Assembly (NCBI RefSeq): GCF_000218685.1
Contig: NW_006763290.1
Coordinates: forward strand, 4,242,908-4,306,907
Direction of reading: 5' to 3'
From: Serpula lacrymans var. lacrymans S7.9
Taxonomy: Eukaryota > Basidiomycota > Agaricomycetes > Boletales > Serpulaceae
Length of the DNA: 64,000 nucleotides
The notes below the pieces were generated by a model, which had not been told where the DNA came from, searched no databases, and worked only from the letters and a program-made list of their open reading frames with translations. Both the position numbers and the translations under genes were made by a program. Shown piece after piece: positions 1-12,165 of the stretch (position 1 is its first letter; every line of letters starts with the position of its first letter).

Positions 1-437
1 TATTCCAAGTGGATTTAGCTGTGTATATGGGGTAGTTATGTAGGTCACATCCCAGATATTAGTATATATTAGACTAATTTGATACTAAAACACTAATATA
101 TGCAATAAATAACTCTCTTATTTGTCACTTATATGCTTAGTTGACTTGAAAATCTTGGGAAAGGGATAATTAATGAAATTTTGATTTTATGTGGCTGTAT
201 GGTTGTATAACTTTTGCTGAGCATATTCAGATCTTCCAAAGCCACATAGGATTTTTCTATGGTTCTCCCCAATTGGAGATATGATATTCTAACTACTCAA
301 TGGTGCCCTCCATAGTCCCCCCTAACAATATGAACTCTGCCTAGGTAACATGGTCTCATAATTAGTACCTCAAACATATCACCTCATAAGGCTTTATTCT
401 AGACCTAAACATATATAAGATGGGACTTAAGTACATA
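1..437. other. AT-rich spacer, nothing recognised
   Basis: No ORF of coding character, RNA gene or repeat was recognised before the MITE that begins at 438. Confidence 0.5.
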
Positions 438-575
438 CACTGTGGGGATTGACTTATATGAGCTCAGCTTATATGCTGAAGATATTGGATATCTGCGTTT
501 TGATTGGCTGAAAAAAGCTAAAATTGAATATTTTCAGCATATAAGCTGGGCTTATATAAGTTGATCCCCACAGTG
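438..575. mobile_element. 138-bp CACTG-ended MITE, copy 1
   Basis: The sequence starts CACTGTGGGG and ends CCCCACAGTG. About 45 bp of each end form an inverted repeat containing the motif AGCTTATATGCTGAA. It is flanked on both sides by ATA (435-437 and 576-578), a 3-bp target duplication. A clear homologue of exactly the same length lies at 21878-22015 in inverse orientation. CACTR ends with 3-bp duplications are the signature of the CACTA/EnSpm group, so a transposase of that group probably moved it in trans. No coding capacity. Confidence 0.85.
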
Positions 576-1783
576 ATATGGGATAAGACATTACTCTATA
601 CATGTGGGACAATGTCCAAGTGCATATAAAATGAGACCTTTATACATGTGGGAGAATATATAATTTAATACATGGTATGGTATAAGCTCTTTTTTCACTT
701 GGGATAAAATTTAAAATAGTGTTGGATTTCAACTGATGAGTTAACAAGTAGAGAGAAACAAACAAGACAATATAGATGAATTATGTTTATGTATTCATCA
801 AGTAACAAGACTAAATGTCAAAAACTTGTTGAAAAATTATTTAGGTAGTTTACCATATTCTGCCTTTAGATAAGACATAGTTATATGGCCTAATTTCTTA
901 TTGTCAATGAAATTCAAGTTATTCAAGATCTACTAGAAACCAGATATAAGTAGATTTTTTCATGTTGCATTTGTCCAGTTTGTTAAGGCAGTATCACCTG
1001 CTAGACTAATCTTGCTTTCATCAACTATTTCCCACAGCTTTCACAGAAAGATGGTGGGACAAAATATTATTAGATTATGTGTGCTAATGAGAATTACAAA
1101 ATGTAAAGATAATAGAGTAGGTGTGTTTTTGGGATAAGATTATGAGAAAATAAAATAAGTGATTACAGATAACACACCATATAAAGGCATATTCCTATGT
1201 ATAGGGACAGGACCTATGTAAATAGATGGGACTGTCCCATGTCAAATAGGTCTGGTCCCTAATGACTATAGGTAGACCATGAAAAGGGGGATCTTAGCCC
1301 CAACCTTTTGGTGAGGATGATCAAGCTAAGAGCCCCAATTTTTTGGCTGCCTGAAGTGCATAAGTTCATTTCTATTCTAATCTCTCGCTCTACCTGCTTC
1401 ATGATTATGTGCAACTTGCTTGTTGTTCTGTGACATATGAGGACTTCCCCTCCCCATATTGTTATCCATTTTGACTTGCTGAGGAACATAACATAATCAC
1501 ATGGTCCTCTCTCCCTCCTCTTATTCTCCCCCTTTACCCAAAAATAATCCTCTTCTCTTATTTTTCTCATTCTCTCCACCCTCTCTCAGATCATACCTCA
1601 CACTCCCTCCCAAAAAATTGTCCTCTCACTCCAACTTTTGATCAAATTAAAACTTCCACTCACTTGTCTTCTATCTCATCTCTCCAGATAACAAACTCAA
1701 ATCTAGACACTCAACTAGCCACTTTGGATGTTGGAGGAGCTAACTGCACAATTCTAGTTCTCCCTGACCACAAATGAGTTCTC
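576..1783. other. spacer without supported genes
   Basis: AT-rich sequence with one 106-codon open frame on the minus strand (1259-1579) that has no recognisable domain and a biased Arg/Glu/Lys composition. I see no feature I can support. Confidence 0.4.
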
Positions 1784-2233
1784 ATGGTATGCTCAGAAAA
1801 TTCTTTTCATATCAATCATAATGTCTCTTTGATCTCATCTAAGGCTCAGGACTACAAGGCAAAGTGGCCAATACCACTATTGACATCTGACATACTCTTG
1901 GAGTCCACCCAGCAATTGGTGGATGACTTCGACATATTTTGTTCTCCTCACCCCAAAAAACAAACAACAGGTATCTGTGCTAACAAAACATATCAATATC
2001 AGTATAACCTCTCTTCAGCCAAACAACTCATTTCACCACTTCAAATCACATGGCACGGAGAAAATGGCCAACCATTTGGAGACTTATTCACCTATCTTGT
2101 TTTTGATGGAACATTCCATCAAAAACTGTTGCTCTTCTTGAAGCCAAATATCTCAAATAGATCACCCACTTATCACTTCGCTAGCATCAATGGGACTCTC
2201 TCAATTCTAGTTTGGATCAAAATCACAGGATGA
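1784..2233 (+). CDS. unrecognised 149-codon ORF, doubtful
   Basis: An open frame of 149 codons on the plus strand with normal amino-acid composition and no recognisable motif, signal peptide or membrane segment. It ends 50 bp before a fragment of the copia-associated terminal repeat, so it may belong to repeat debris. It is about the length chance allows in a 64-kb AT-rich window. No function proposed. Confidence 0.2.
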   Translation: MVCSENSFHINHNVSLISSKAQDYKAKWPIPLLTSDILLESTQQLVDDFDIFCSPHPKKQTTGICANKTYQYQYNLSSAKQLISPLQITWHGENGQPFGDLFTYLVFDGTFHQKLLLFLKPNISNRSPTYHFASINGTLSILVWIKITG

Positions 2234-2279
2234 CATTCACACTTTAAAAGATTTAAGTTGAAAGTAATATAGGAATACC

Positions 2280-2330
2280 TCAGTTGTTTCTATAGCCTCT
2301 CAGGCAGTGGCTGAGTTTCACTTAGTCTTA
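2280..2330 (+). repeat. fragment of copia-associated terminal repeat (one-unit form)
   Basis: Contains GTTTCTATAGCCTCTCAGGC followed by AGTGGCTGAGTTTCACTTAG. The same segment is found, in reverse, at 22547, 34978 and 48945. Like the 48945 copy it has the single-unit arrangement, in which the core joins directly to the AATACCTCAG side without the extra 107 bp. Confidence 0.7.
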
Positions 2331-2338
2331 TTATAACA

Positions 2339-3736
2339 TTGCACAAAAAAAAAAGAGGTTACCAAATTGTGGTTCACTCTGCAGAAAATCAAAATTACAG
2401 GGAAAGCCAAAACACCAAACTCTGCCCTCTAAGAAGTAGAGTAGCTATAGATGCATGCAGAGAACCATGGAAAAAAAGGAAGATTGTGGGTAATATTGAT
2501 CACTTTGTATTTGGGGCAAAGATCCGGCACAAAATCCAGTGGCATTTATTGAGAGGCAGACCTGGTAGCCTACAGTACCAGGAATTTCCTGTTCACTCTG
2601 AGAGCTCTCATTCTTGTGTGTTGTTTATCTCCGATAACGCCACACCATGCCAACCTCTCAGATAACTTCCACTAATATCATTATCAAACTCGCTATAACC
2701 TCAAAGTGTACACCGTTAAATTGGGGTGACCCCTTAGTCATGTTTGATGAAAGATTCCGCTCATATATCATCAACATGCCCAGTTGTTAAAAGTGTCCTC
2801 CAGGGTTAACCGAATAATAAAGCAAAAGCTCAGTGAGATGCTTGGCCCCTTGTCCTCTATGGTGGCATTGGAGAAAAAGTCTACCAGAGGTACTTGGGTG
2901 TAATATGTACCTGTACAATATAATCAACCTTTGATTGTGGTATGGTCGGGTTTGTTGTGTCTCTCAAATGCCTTGCAATTCTATCCATTAGAAAGTGAAC
3001 ATCTCAGCTTGCATGCACAATATCAGAATCAAGGGCACCGTATATTCAAAATATGTCTGAACAATCACAACAAGTTGCTTGTAACAAAGACATGGGGACA
3101 ACATGAGAACAAGGATCTACATATCAGGAGCTATCAGGAGAAACCACCCCGCCAGCAAAAACCATGAACACAGTTTCTTGGAATTTGTCCCAGATTGCGC
3201 CCCTTACTGATATAAAGTCAGTGTCCTCGCTAAGTCCTTTACTATCATCCCAAGAAGGCAAAGCACCCTTTGCTACCCAGCCCTCCAAAAAATATCCTTC
3301 AGGGGAAATTTTTGGGCTCCAACAAGTCCATTGGCCAAAAGGAAACTCCAGATATGCTAAGACGTAAACCATCCAGACAGTCTCTCCGCCCCACTTCCAC
3401 TCCAGGGAATGCCTATCAACAACTTTGAGCAGCAACCAGCACTCTATCTTGTTCATGACCTCAACCCAGCACTGCATATTGTAAGGGTTAAAGTTGGACC
3501 AAAGGGGCAAGAATGAGATAGGGAGGTTCAGCAGCATTTTTTTGCAGTATATTAGTAAAGATTATTGATTTTGTGTGTAACAAGCTAGTGTGAACCTCTT
3601 TATTTTGGCGGAGTACTGAGTGTAAGTGTTTGCCACAGTACATAAAATCCACAGGGCCTGGGTTTATCACTGGAGTTATGCCAGTACAGTCCTGGGGTAG
3701 TGTGATTGTCACCTTCAATGGCTAGAATAATAATGT
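2339..3736. other. spacer with weak ORFs on both strands
   Basis: Several 70-140-codon frames overlap here on both strands. The longest is 3124-3537 on the minus strand (137 codons, Trp-rich, moderately charged). None shows a recognisable domain. This may be decayed transposon coding sequence; I cannot assign it. Confidence 0.3.
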
Positions 3737-4646
3737 ATGTTAGTCAAATTTCATGAGGTAAAAATGGAAGAAAAAAGAAAGGCAGCAAACAGACCACTTC
3801 TGCACACACAGTGCAGCAGCTATCAACACCACTTTGACGAGGATGGCTACTCTGGTAGCCCATCCGACTGTCGTGCAAGGGAGGAGTGCATGGCTCACTT
3901 TGTGAGGGCTGCAGAGTTGAGACAACACCCGCCCTCCAAATTTGAGGACCTCCTTGACCAATACGACAACTGCCATTACATATTAGATGAGGCCCCCACC
4001 CCCTCAAGGATGGGGAGGCAAAGGCAAAGGCAGCCAATGCCTGTATCCTTGAACTTGAGGTCCAGATTGCCGTGCTGGAGGTCTGCACTAGCGGCCACGG
4101 TGATGCCCGCCCCCGCCCCAACTAGCAGCACCAGCAGCCCCACCACAACAACCGCCTAGCACGGCATTGCACAAGGGAAAGGGCAAAGCTCGCGCTGAGC
4201 CCAAACCCATGGTGGAGGAGATAGTCCACCCCTACTCAAGTAGGGCCGTTGTACAATACAATAAGGCAGTGCCGGTGGGTGAGTCCTGGGACTTCATAGA
4301 GGCTCCCCCTGGGGACCACTATGCTGAAGTCCTCAAGGATGACAACAAATGGGACAAGTACTTCCAGCGTGCTCTCCCTGGCCTACACATTGGCGGTGGC
4401 ATGTTTGTCAAACGCCTCGACGAGGGACACATGGTCCTACGCCGGGGACTGTGGGAGATGAAGCTCGCTGGGCGCCAAGGCCGTCCTCAAGCAATGCCTT
4501 CCTCCCCTTAGACATATTCCCGTGGGGGGAGGGAGTGCACCATCAAAGAGATGGATGACATCTTCCGCACAGCGCAGAAGAATGGTGCCTGGGCATAATA
4601 CAAACAGTCCAAAGCCCTGGTGGCCAAGGCACAAAGATATGCAAGT
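3737..4646 (+). pseudogene. GC-richer degraded coding sequence of unknown family
   Basis: The stretch is visibly richer in G+C than its neighbours and reads as protein in successive plus-strand frames: about 3737-4010 (Lys/Arg start, then acidic and Cys-containing), 4010-4120 in another frame (Ala/Glu-rich helix), 4167-4500 (charged, with WDKYFQRALPGLHIGGG), and 4515-4640 (IKEMDDIFRTAQKNGAWA followed by a stop and more helix). The frame changes imply at least three frameshifts in one ancestral ORF. Its right end abuts the truncated LTR of gypsy A. I do not recognise the family; repeat-borne origin is likely. Confidence 0.45.
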
Positions 4647-4730
4647 AGCTTAAGGGGTAACCACTCCCTCATCACCACCTTTATAGTGTGTTCCTGTGTG
4701 CGCCAGAGTAACTAACTCTTGGTTGTTACA
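4647..4730 (+). repeat. 5' LTR remnant of gypsy A
   Basis: These 84 bp, ending in GGTTGTTACA, match the last 84 bp of the 3' LTR (12952-13035) at every position on reading. The upstream 340 bp or so of the LTR are missing and replaced by the unrelated coding remnant at 3737-4646. Confidence 0.9.
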
Positions 4731-4732
4731 TT

Positions 4733-4742
4733 AGGACTCGCT
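4733..4742 (+). promoter_or_regulatory. putative self-priming primer-binding site of gypsy A
   Basis: Two bases after the LTR end lies AGGACTCGCT, the exact reverse complement of AGCGAGTCCT at 12915-12924 in the LTR. A tRNA primer site would be expected to start with TGG; this one does not. The arrangement matches the self-priming of the Tf1/sushi chromoviruses, in which the 5' end of the element RNA folds back onto this site. Confidence 0.7.
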
Positions 4743-5237
4743 CTTCTACTCTCTCGCACGTTGTGCAAAAAGTCCCACTGGGCACCCGGACTCCAGGGTG
4801 GTTATTGTTTGGGAATATCCCGCATAGCAGATAGGTGCACTCTTCGCGACGGTCTTGTAGTGCTTTGGGAGATGAAACAATACCTTTGATACGTGGCCCC
4901 CAGCATTAAGGGGAGTACTGTAGCTCAACAATAGTGTGCACACTATTGTTGATTAAACTTAGAACACAAAACTTCTTCTTCGGATACCTCTGACTAGGCT
5001 GGGCACTTGCCTCCGCCAGTCTGGAGAAGGGTTGATAGCTTAACAAGCGGACCACCCCCTGACAACCGTCCGGACCAGGGTTTATTACAAATACTTTTTA
5101 TATACTTTTCAAATACTATAGTGTGGGTAGTCGGAGATTGAGATCTGATACTCAGCTGGGAAGAGGTTGATCCGCAGATAGCAAGCGGGGACCCCCAGTT
5201 GCCTTTTTTTTTACATTACCAAAGAGAACAAGTCAAC

Positions 5238-5764
5238 ATGTCGTTGCAACTGGATATGAACAGTCTGCTGCACAACATGTGTGCGCAGATTCAGGCTGCC
5301 CCAGCAGCGGAACCTACGGTTGAGCGTAAGTTCAACAAGAAAGTCAAGATTGTTGCTGACCCCAGCACTTTCGAAGGAGATAGGGCTCAATTTGCTGAAT
5401 GGTGGATCAAGCTCCAAATTTGGATCAAAGCGAACTGGGACGCGTTTGCTGATGATTTTGAAATAGCAATGGCTGTGCTGTCAAGACTGAAAGGACCTGT
5501 GGCGGGTTGATACGCCCAAGTAAGAATGCAGGAGTGCTACACAGTGGGAGTGTGGCCTACCTGGGATGATCTCAAAGTCGAGATCAAAAAATACTTCAAA
5601 CCCCAAGCTGAGCGTGACTGGGCGCGTCAGCAAGTCCGTACCTTCAAACAAGGAAAAATGAGGACGAATGACTTTGTTACCTGGTTCCTGGCCCTCTCCA
5701 TCCAAGGGGGTCTAGGGAATGAACATGCAGTGGAGTTGTTGGAGCGCAATGTATCACTTGGGTA
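5238..5764 (+). pseudogene. gag of gypsy A, interrupted and C-terminally deleted
   Basis: Capsid-type Gag starting at ATG 5238. It includes the region ADPSTFEGDRAQFAEWW that sister copy D has lost. A TGA at 5508-5510 replaces the CGA (Arg) found in D, and the frame then continues to about 5757. There a deletion joins Gag directly to sequence that in D lies after the protease, so the zinc knuckle and protease active site are absent. In an intact element this protein would assemble the virus-like particle in the cytoplasm. Confidence 0.85.
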
Positions 5765-8578
5765 AACCGAATCGCATCCGTCACAATGAGTGTTTTGAAA
5801 AAATAAATGCTGCTCACATTTATGAACTCAGATCTCTAGAAAAGATTGACAATGACAATGATGAGGTAAAGCTCGAGGAAGAGATTAAGAGGCTGGTACC
5901 TCCCGAGTATCATGACTTCTGGAAAGTCTTTTCAAAACATAAATCAGAACGCTTCCCAGAGGCTAAGCCTTGGGACCATGCAATAGATTTGAAGGACACC
6001 TTCAAACCAAGAAAAGGACACATGATACCACTCTCTGCTCCAGAAAGAGATGGGGTGTCAAGTTTCATAGACAAACAGCTTAGGAAGGGTTACATCAGAC
6101 CTTCCAAAAGCCCTATGACGTCCCCGGTGTTTTTCATCCCTAAAAAGGATGGTAAGAAGTGCATGATTATGGATTATTGTTACGTGAATGAGCACACAGT
6201 TAAAAATGTGTATCTGCTGCCTTTGATCAGTCAGCTAGTAGACAAATTTGCTGGCGCCAAAATCTTAACAAAGATGGATCTCAGATGGGGGTACAATAAT
6301 GTACAGATCAAAGAAGAAGATGCTTGGAATGCCGCGTTCACGTGCCACCAAGGATCCTTCGAACCCCTCATTATGTTCTTTGGGTTGACCAACTCACCAG
6401 CAACCTTCCAGACCATGATGAATGAGATCTTTGCGGATATGGAAAACTGGGTCGTCATTTACATTGACAATTTGTTTATATTTACGAAGTTGGATGATGA
6501 GGCTGAGCATGACAGGATCATGCAAGAAGTCCTTTGATGCTTACAGGAACGGGACCTATTCATCAAACCCGAAAAATGTAATTTTAAGGTGAAGGAAGTA
6601 GACTTCCTCAGTATGATCATAGGCTAGAACGGAATCAGGATGGATCCTGAGAAAGTTCAAGCTATATTGGACTGGCCAGAACCTACTCGCGTCAAAGGAG
6701 TTAGGGCCTTCCTTGGCTTAGGAAATATCTACTGAAGGTTTATCAAAAACTTCACAAAAATCATGAGACCGTTGAACGATCTCACTAAAAAGGATATTGT
6801 TTGGCACTGGGGCGCCAAAGAACAAGAAGCTTTTGATAAGCTTAAAAAGGCATTTACAACAGTGCCCATATTAGCATTTCCAGAATTAGACAAAGAGTTC
6901 CAGCTAGAAACCAACTCTTCTGATTTTGCTACTGGGGCTGTTTTGTCAATTCAAATGCCCTGACGATCTTTGGAGGCCTTGTGCCTATTTATTGAATAGT
7001 TTGTTGCCTACAGAGTGCAACTATCAAATTTACGACAAAGAGATGCTAGCCATCATTTGAGCTTTAGAGCACTGGTGGCACTATTTAGAAGGTGCTAGGC
7101 ACCACTTTGAAATTTGGACTGATCATAAGGATCTGGAGTATTTTATGACAGCCCAAGACTTGAACTAAAGACAGGCCCGCTACGTGGTATACTTGTCAAG
7201 GTTTAATTATAAATTAATTCATAAGCCTGGAAGCTCTATGGGGAAAGCAGACACTTTGTCCAGAAGAGAGGATCATGCTAACGGCCTCGAAGATGACAAG
7301 AAAGGTGTTACCCTGATAGACCAATCAAGGGTTGCCAATGTTAGAATCGGGCAGGATTCCAATCTTCTGGAAGTCTTCAAGAAAGACATCTCCTCAGAAG
7401 AGAAGGCGTGCCTTGATGGAAATGAAAACTATTTATGGGAAGACGGGCTCTTCCACTTTAAAGACAAAATATATGTGCCTGAGTCCACAAGGATCAAGGC
7501 AATAGACAGACATCACGACACTCCAGTAGCTGGGCACCCTGGGTGGCAACGAACAATGGAGTTGATCTTCAGAAACTATATGTGGCCTGGCATGGTTAAA
7601 GATGTACAGGAATACATAAAATCCTGTCTGAGATGTGCCATGGCAAAGAACTCTTATCAACCGCCGGCCGGTAAACTTATGCCAAATCCAATACCAGCTG
7701 GTCCCTGGCAGGATATATCGGATCTACCCAAGTCAAATGGGTATGATTCAGTAATGGTGGTGGTAGCTCGCTTCTCCACAGAAGTGGTATTCATACCCAC
7801 CAACAAAACCATTACCGCCGCTGGTACGGCGGATTTATTTAAAGATTTTGTATGGTCTATCCATGGGTTACCAGAAACGGTTATCTCCGATAGAGGGCCA
7901 CAATTCGCTAGCGAATTTACAAAAGAGTTATGCTGGATGCTGGGCATCAAACTTAAGTTATCAACAGTGTTCCATCCCAAAGATAGCCCAGTTCTCATAC
8001 AATATAAAACAGTCGTCGGCTACAGGAAAGGCACCATTCGAGGTAACGAGATTGTACCTCCCCAGAATGGGTGTAGAACCTGGCAAAAGCAAGAACGAGG
8101 CTGCTGGGAAAGACATGAAGTCTGTCTTGGACGAAACGCGCAAGGTGCTATTTAAAACTGCAGAGCAGATGAAAGACAGGGCAGAGCGTAGACGCTCTAT
8201 GGCCCCTGACTACAAGGTCAGCGACCTTGTCTGGTTAGATACTGACCACTTAAAGTTAAAAGATCGGCAGTCTAGAAAACTGACTGCAAAGTGGATTGGC
8301 CCATACCAGATTAAGGAAGTCAAACCCAATGCAGTGGAGTTGGAACTCCCAAAACGAATGAGGGTAGTACCCACGGTCAATATTAGCCGTGTGAAACCCT
8401 ACAAAGGGCCGCTGCCAGGACAGCGTGTAGACCGGCCCAGACCGGTTGTAGTCACCCAGGAAGGTGAAGAAGAGTTCAAAGCCAAACGGGTGGTGGATGC
8501 ATGCTTGAAGTGTGGTAAACTAGAGTTCCTAGTCCTATGGAAAGGCTATGGAGACGAGGACAGAACGTGGGAGCCAGA
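5765..8578 (+). pseudogene. pol (RT-RNase H-integrase) of gypsy A, 5' part
   Basis: Reverse transcriptase is recognisable from KGYIRPSKSPMTSPVFFIPK through MDLRWGYNN to the catalytic-site segment YIDN (6460-6471). RNase H follows, with the linker and integrase at about 7184-8155 (zinc-binding region, [12 protein letters not shown]) and the start of a chromodomain (VLWKGYGDEDRTWEP). Stops occur at 6535, 6625, 6733, 7058 and 7166. Small deletions remove the first catalytic Asp of integrase (near 7715) and the segment carrying its Glu (near 7980). The last codons resume at 12415 beyond the inserted element. Clearly inactive. Confidence 0.9.
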
Positions 8579-8829
8579 CACTTCAGTCACCCCCAAAACA
8601 TAAGCATTTAGCTTCAACTATCTGTGTAAATGTATAAAGCTAAGAGCTTGTTTTTCCTGGTATCATCCCAAGTGCTCCAGCAAGGATGGGATCATCCCAG
8701 AAGCGGAATAATACCACCCTTCTGGGATTTTCCCATGGTATCAGACCATGTACCATAGTGGGATTATCCCTCAGATGGGATAATCCCAATAACCTGTCAC
8801 ATGTCACATGGTATCAGGGGGATTGGTGC
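8579..8829 (+). repeat. left long terminal inverted repeat of the hAT-like element
   Basis: About 250 bp pairing with 12166-12414. It contains several copies of the small palindrome TGGGATNATCCC and the string CCTGGTATCATCCCAAGTGC, repeated in inverse order at the other end. These subterminal palindromes are good candidates for transposase-binding repeats. Confidence 0.85.
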
Positions 8830-9328
8830 TAATACTAACATGTGAGAATGCTGGGCCAACTAGTGAAGATATTTCCAGTCTTTTCCACCTGAATAATGGT
8901 ACTTTAGCCCAATATAATCAAGACTATTTTGAAATATATGAGTTACAAGTTCCTCATTGTAGCTTACTGCAAATTTGGGGAGAAGCATTCCCTTTTTTTT
9001 AAATGTGGAACATTATCAATTTCTAGATATAATCAATTGCAGGAACCATACACTAGAAAGATGCTGTTGTCCTTGCTGATAGATGTGATATGTGAGTTCT
9101 GCTTTTTTGCAAGGTTTATTATACCCTTAATTGAAGTAAAAACTAGGAAACACAACACAAATGCTGTGACAACAAAGTAATCTGCAGAAGGACATCGAAT
9201 ATTAGATTTACACTAGATCTGGCATATTCTGTGAGGAAAATCCTGACCTTGTAGAAAGTAAAACATAGTAAAAAGAAACATAAAGTCATGTTCTTGCAAA
9301 AACATGAATTTACCACTTTTGTGGCACT

Positions 9329-9680
9329 ACCAAGGTATTTGATACCTTATATTGTACATTCTCTGAGAGTGGTTCCTGGGGGCTGCTGGCTGAAGGTCTA
9401 TGGGGAGAGGGGGATGCTTGCTATGTACAGTATAATACACAAGGTCTCCATTTTGATACTCCTACACTAGATGACTTGAGTGTGAGGATTAATTAGGCAC
9501 TGCTTAGGTATTTAATACCTTGAGTTGTGCCATTTCTGGGAGCTACCAGCTGAAGGTCTAAGGGGTGACTGGTGCCTATATGCTGACTGTGTATAGTACA
9601 GTATCTAAGTCCACAAAGAATCTGAGTGCTGTAAAGGTATTCTTTTTTTAGATTCTTGAGAAATTGAAATGAATCCGGAA
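9329..9680 (+). repeat. imperfect direct duplication, about 175 bp per unit
   Basis: AGGTATTTGATACCTTATAT followed by GGCTGCTGGCTGAAGGTCTA recurs about 175 bp later as AGGTATTTAATACCTTGAGT and GAGCTACCAGCTGAAGGTCT. It is internal to the hAT-like element and non-coding. Confidence 0.6.
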
Positions 9681-9859
9681 AATATTTTTTCATGCCAAGT
9701 AAGGTTTCTGCCAACATTCTCTGTCTCTCATATGATAGTGATGCTGTCTCACACCACTCTTTTTGGATTATCATTTTTATGGCAATATGTAGAACTCAGG
9801 TAATTTCCTTCAAAACTGATTCTGACCATTGACATTGCCCAACTTTTGATTTTTTTTAC

Positions 9860-10970
9860 TGAGGATCATCCCACACTGATCTGGACAAATCCCTGAAATA
9901 GGGTGTGATCATCCCAGTTAAATCTGTACATGTCCCCACGTAACATGGGGTTACCCACTTCTCACATGGACAAATACCAGAAGGGGGTGGGATCATCCCA
10001 GTTCAATATGGACAAATACCATAAAGGGATGGGATGATCCCAGCTCAATGTGGACAAATACCACAAGAGGATGGGATAATCCCAAGCCAATCTGGGAAAA
10101 TCCCAGTTAAGCATAGACAAATACCAAATGAGATGGGATGATCCCAAACCAATATGGGAAAATCCCAGCAAGAGATGGGATGATCCCAGTTAAGCATGGA
10201 CAAATACCAAAAGAGGATGGGATGATCCCAATTGAATCTGGGAAAATCCCAGCAAGAGATGGGATGATACCAGTTTAACATGGACAAATACCAAAATAGG
10301 ATGGGATGATCCCAATTGAATCTGGGAAAATCCCAGCTTAACATGGACAAATACCAAAGAGGATGGGATGATCCCAATCCACTCTGGGAAAATCCCAGCC
10401 AGAGATGGGATGATACCAGTTTAACATGGACAAATACCAAAAGAGGATGGGATGATCCCAATTGAATCTGGGAAAATCCCAGTAAGAGATGGGATGATAC
10501 CAGTTGAACATGGACAAATACCAAAATAGGATGGGATGATCCCAGCTTAACATGGACAAATATCAAAGAGGATGGGATGATCCCAATCCACTCTGGGAAA
10601 ATCCCAGCCAGAGATGGGATGATCCCAGCTCAACATGGACAAATACCAAAAGAGGATGGGATGATCCCAAATCAATCTGGGAAAATCTCAGTTCAACATG
10701 GACAAATACCAAGGGGGGATAGGGTCATCTCAAACCAATCTGGGAAAATCCCAGCAAAAAAGGGGATGATCCCAGTTAAATGTGGACAAATACCAAATGG
10801 GATGGGATCATCACAATTTGATATGGACCAATGCCTGAAGGGTAAAGCATCATCCCAAACCAGCCAAGGAAAGTCTTGGAAAGAGATGGGATCATTCCAG
10901 TTCAATCTGATCTAGAAAAATCTCCAAATTACATAGGATCATCTCACTACATCACAGACAAATCCAAGCA
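9860..10970 (+). repeat. GGGATGATCCC minisatellite array
   Basis: A tandem array of two alternating modules: ATGGACAAATACCAAAAGAG with GATGGGATGATCCCA, and TCTGGGAAAATCCCAG with a GAGATGGGATGAT spacer. Successive ATGGACAAATACC starts are roughly 40, 60 or 85 bp apart. The open frames this creates on both strands are repeat artefacts. The palindromic core also occurs in both terminal inverted repeats of the host transposon. Confidence 0.9.
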
Positions 10971-12165
10971 GGGGACAAGATCACCCTGAGTCAGAATAGG
11001 ACAGGGAGATCCCACAACAGGAACAGAATTATCGAATAGCATGCTTAGGCTGCTGGTGACTCAGCATGACAGGGGAAAATACTCCTGAAATGCACTAAGG
11101 TTATTCTGTAACATATAATCATAGGTAAGTTCCCAGCAGCTTAAAATATTATTGTCCTTTTCCAGCAGTTTCCATTTTTTACATGTTGCAGTATTTTGTT
11201 TGTAAACCAACTATTATGTTATGGTAGGACCTGGATGAACCTAAGGTTGAACTGGGACAGTGATTCAGAGTAGCCCTCACGTAGGTTCATCCCAAGTCAC
11301 ATGAAATTGCATAAGCATACAGAGCACACCTTTCAGCCATTTTTGTTTTCACAAAAATTTATAATCAATTGTATGCGTGGGGACATATAGTGGATAAAAT
11401 GGGTGTTGGCTTGTGGATGCTGGGCTGCCACAAAGAGCCAGCAATTTGTCTCATGCAAGACATGTTCTGCCTTTGACAATGATGCAGCAGAGGGAAGGAT
11501 AATGAATATGTAGTACTTACTCGGACTGGTATCTTTGTGCATTTTTCAGTTCAGGCACTTGGATAAAGCTGCACAATTCAAAAAAATATCATATCTTTTG
11601 GATCAGCACATTAAATGGATTTGTGACATATCTTTGCCTGGTTGCAAGAGTGTTACATTATTTAAAGTTGGATGAGCCTGAATGAGAGGTATTGTAATCC
11701 TGCAGATGTATATGCTTGGTATTGTCAAACATCTTGTATTCCTTTGACTATAAGCCATTTTAAGTAACATTGATAGAAATCCAGGGTAGATAAATCTACT
11801 TTGTGATATGCAGTAAATTATATGATAAGTAGGAATGACAAAGTTATATAGTCAGTTAAGGAAAAGAGATATGGTTGAATTATCTCCTAATCAACTGAAT
11901 TAAATCAGGTTAATTTGTAAATGGTTATATGTCACAATTAGTTACACTAACCTTTGGTCAAAGTCTCCTCCATCAATCTATAGTATATGATATTACACTA
12001 GAAGCTGGACAAATTAAGGTTCAATTGAGAGTAAACACCATTTGAAATTTGTATATATGATATAAATGATGAAAGCAGGTAGTATTGTATTCTGCTTCAT
12101 GGCTATTATTACTATTGATAATGTATTGATGTTGGCTACATTTATGCAGGAACTATTTTTGCAGT
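10971..12165. other. unique interior of the hAT-like element
   Basis: AT-rich sequence between the minisatellite and the right inverted repeat. No transposase motif or other gene found in any frame. Confidence 0.5.

Noticed and set aside
10045..10915. Open frames of 112-173 codons on both strands across the minisatellite
   Set aside because: They are produced by the tandem repeat (Trp/Asp/His/Pro-rich repeats with no domain) and exist on both strands at once.
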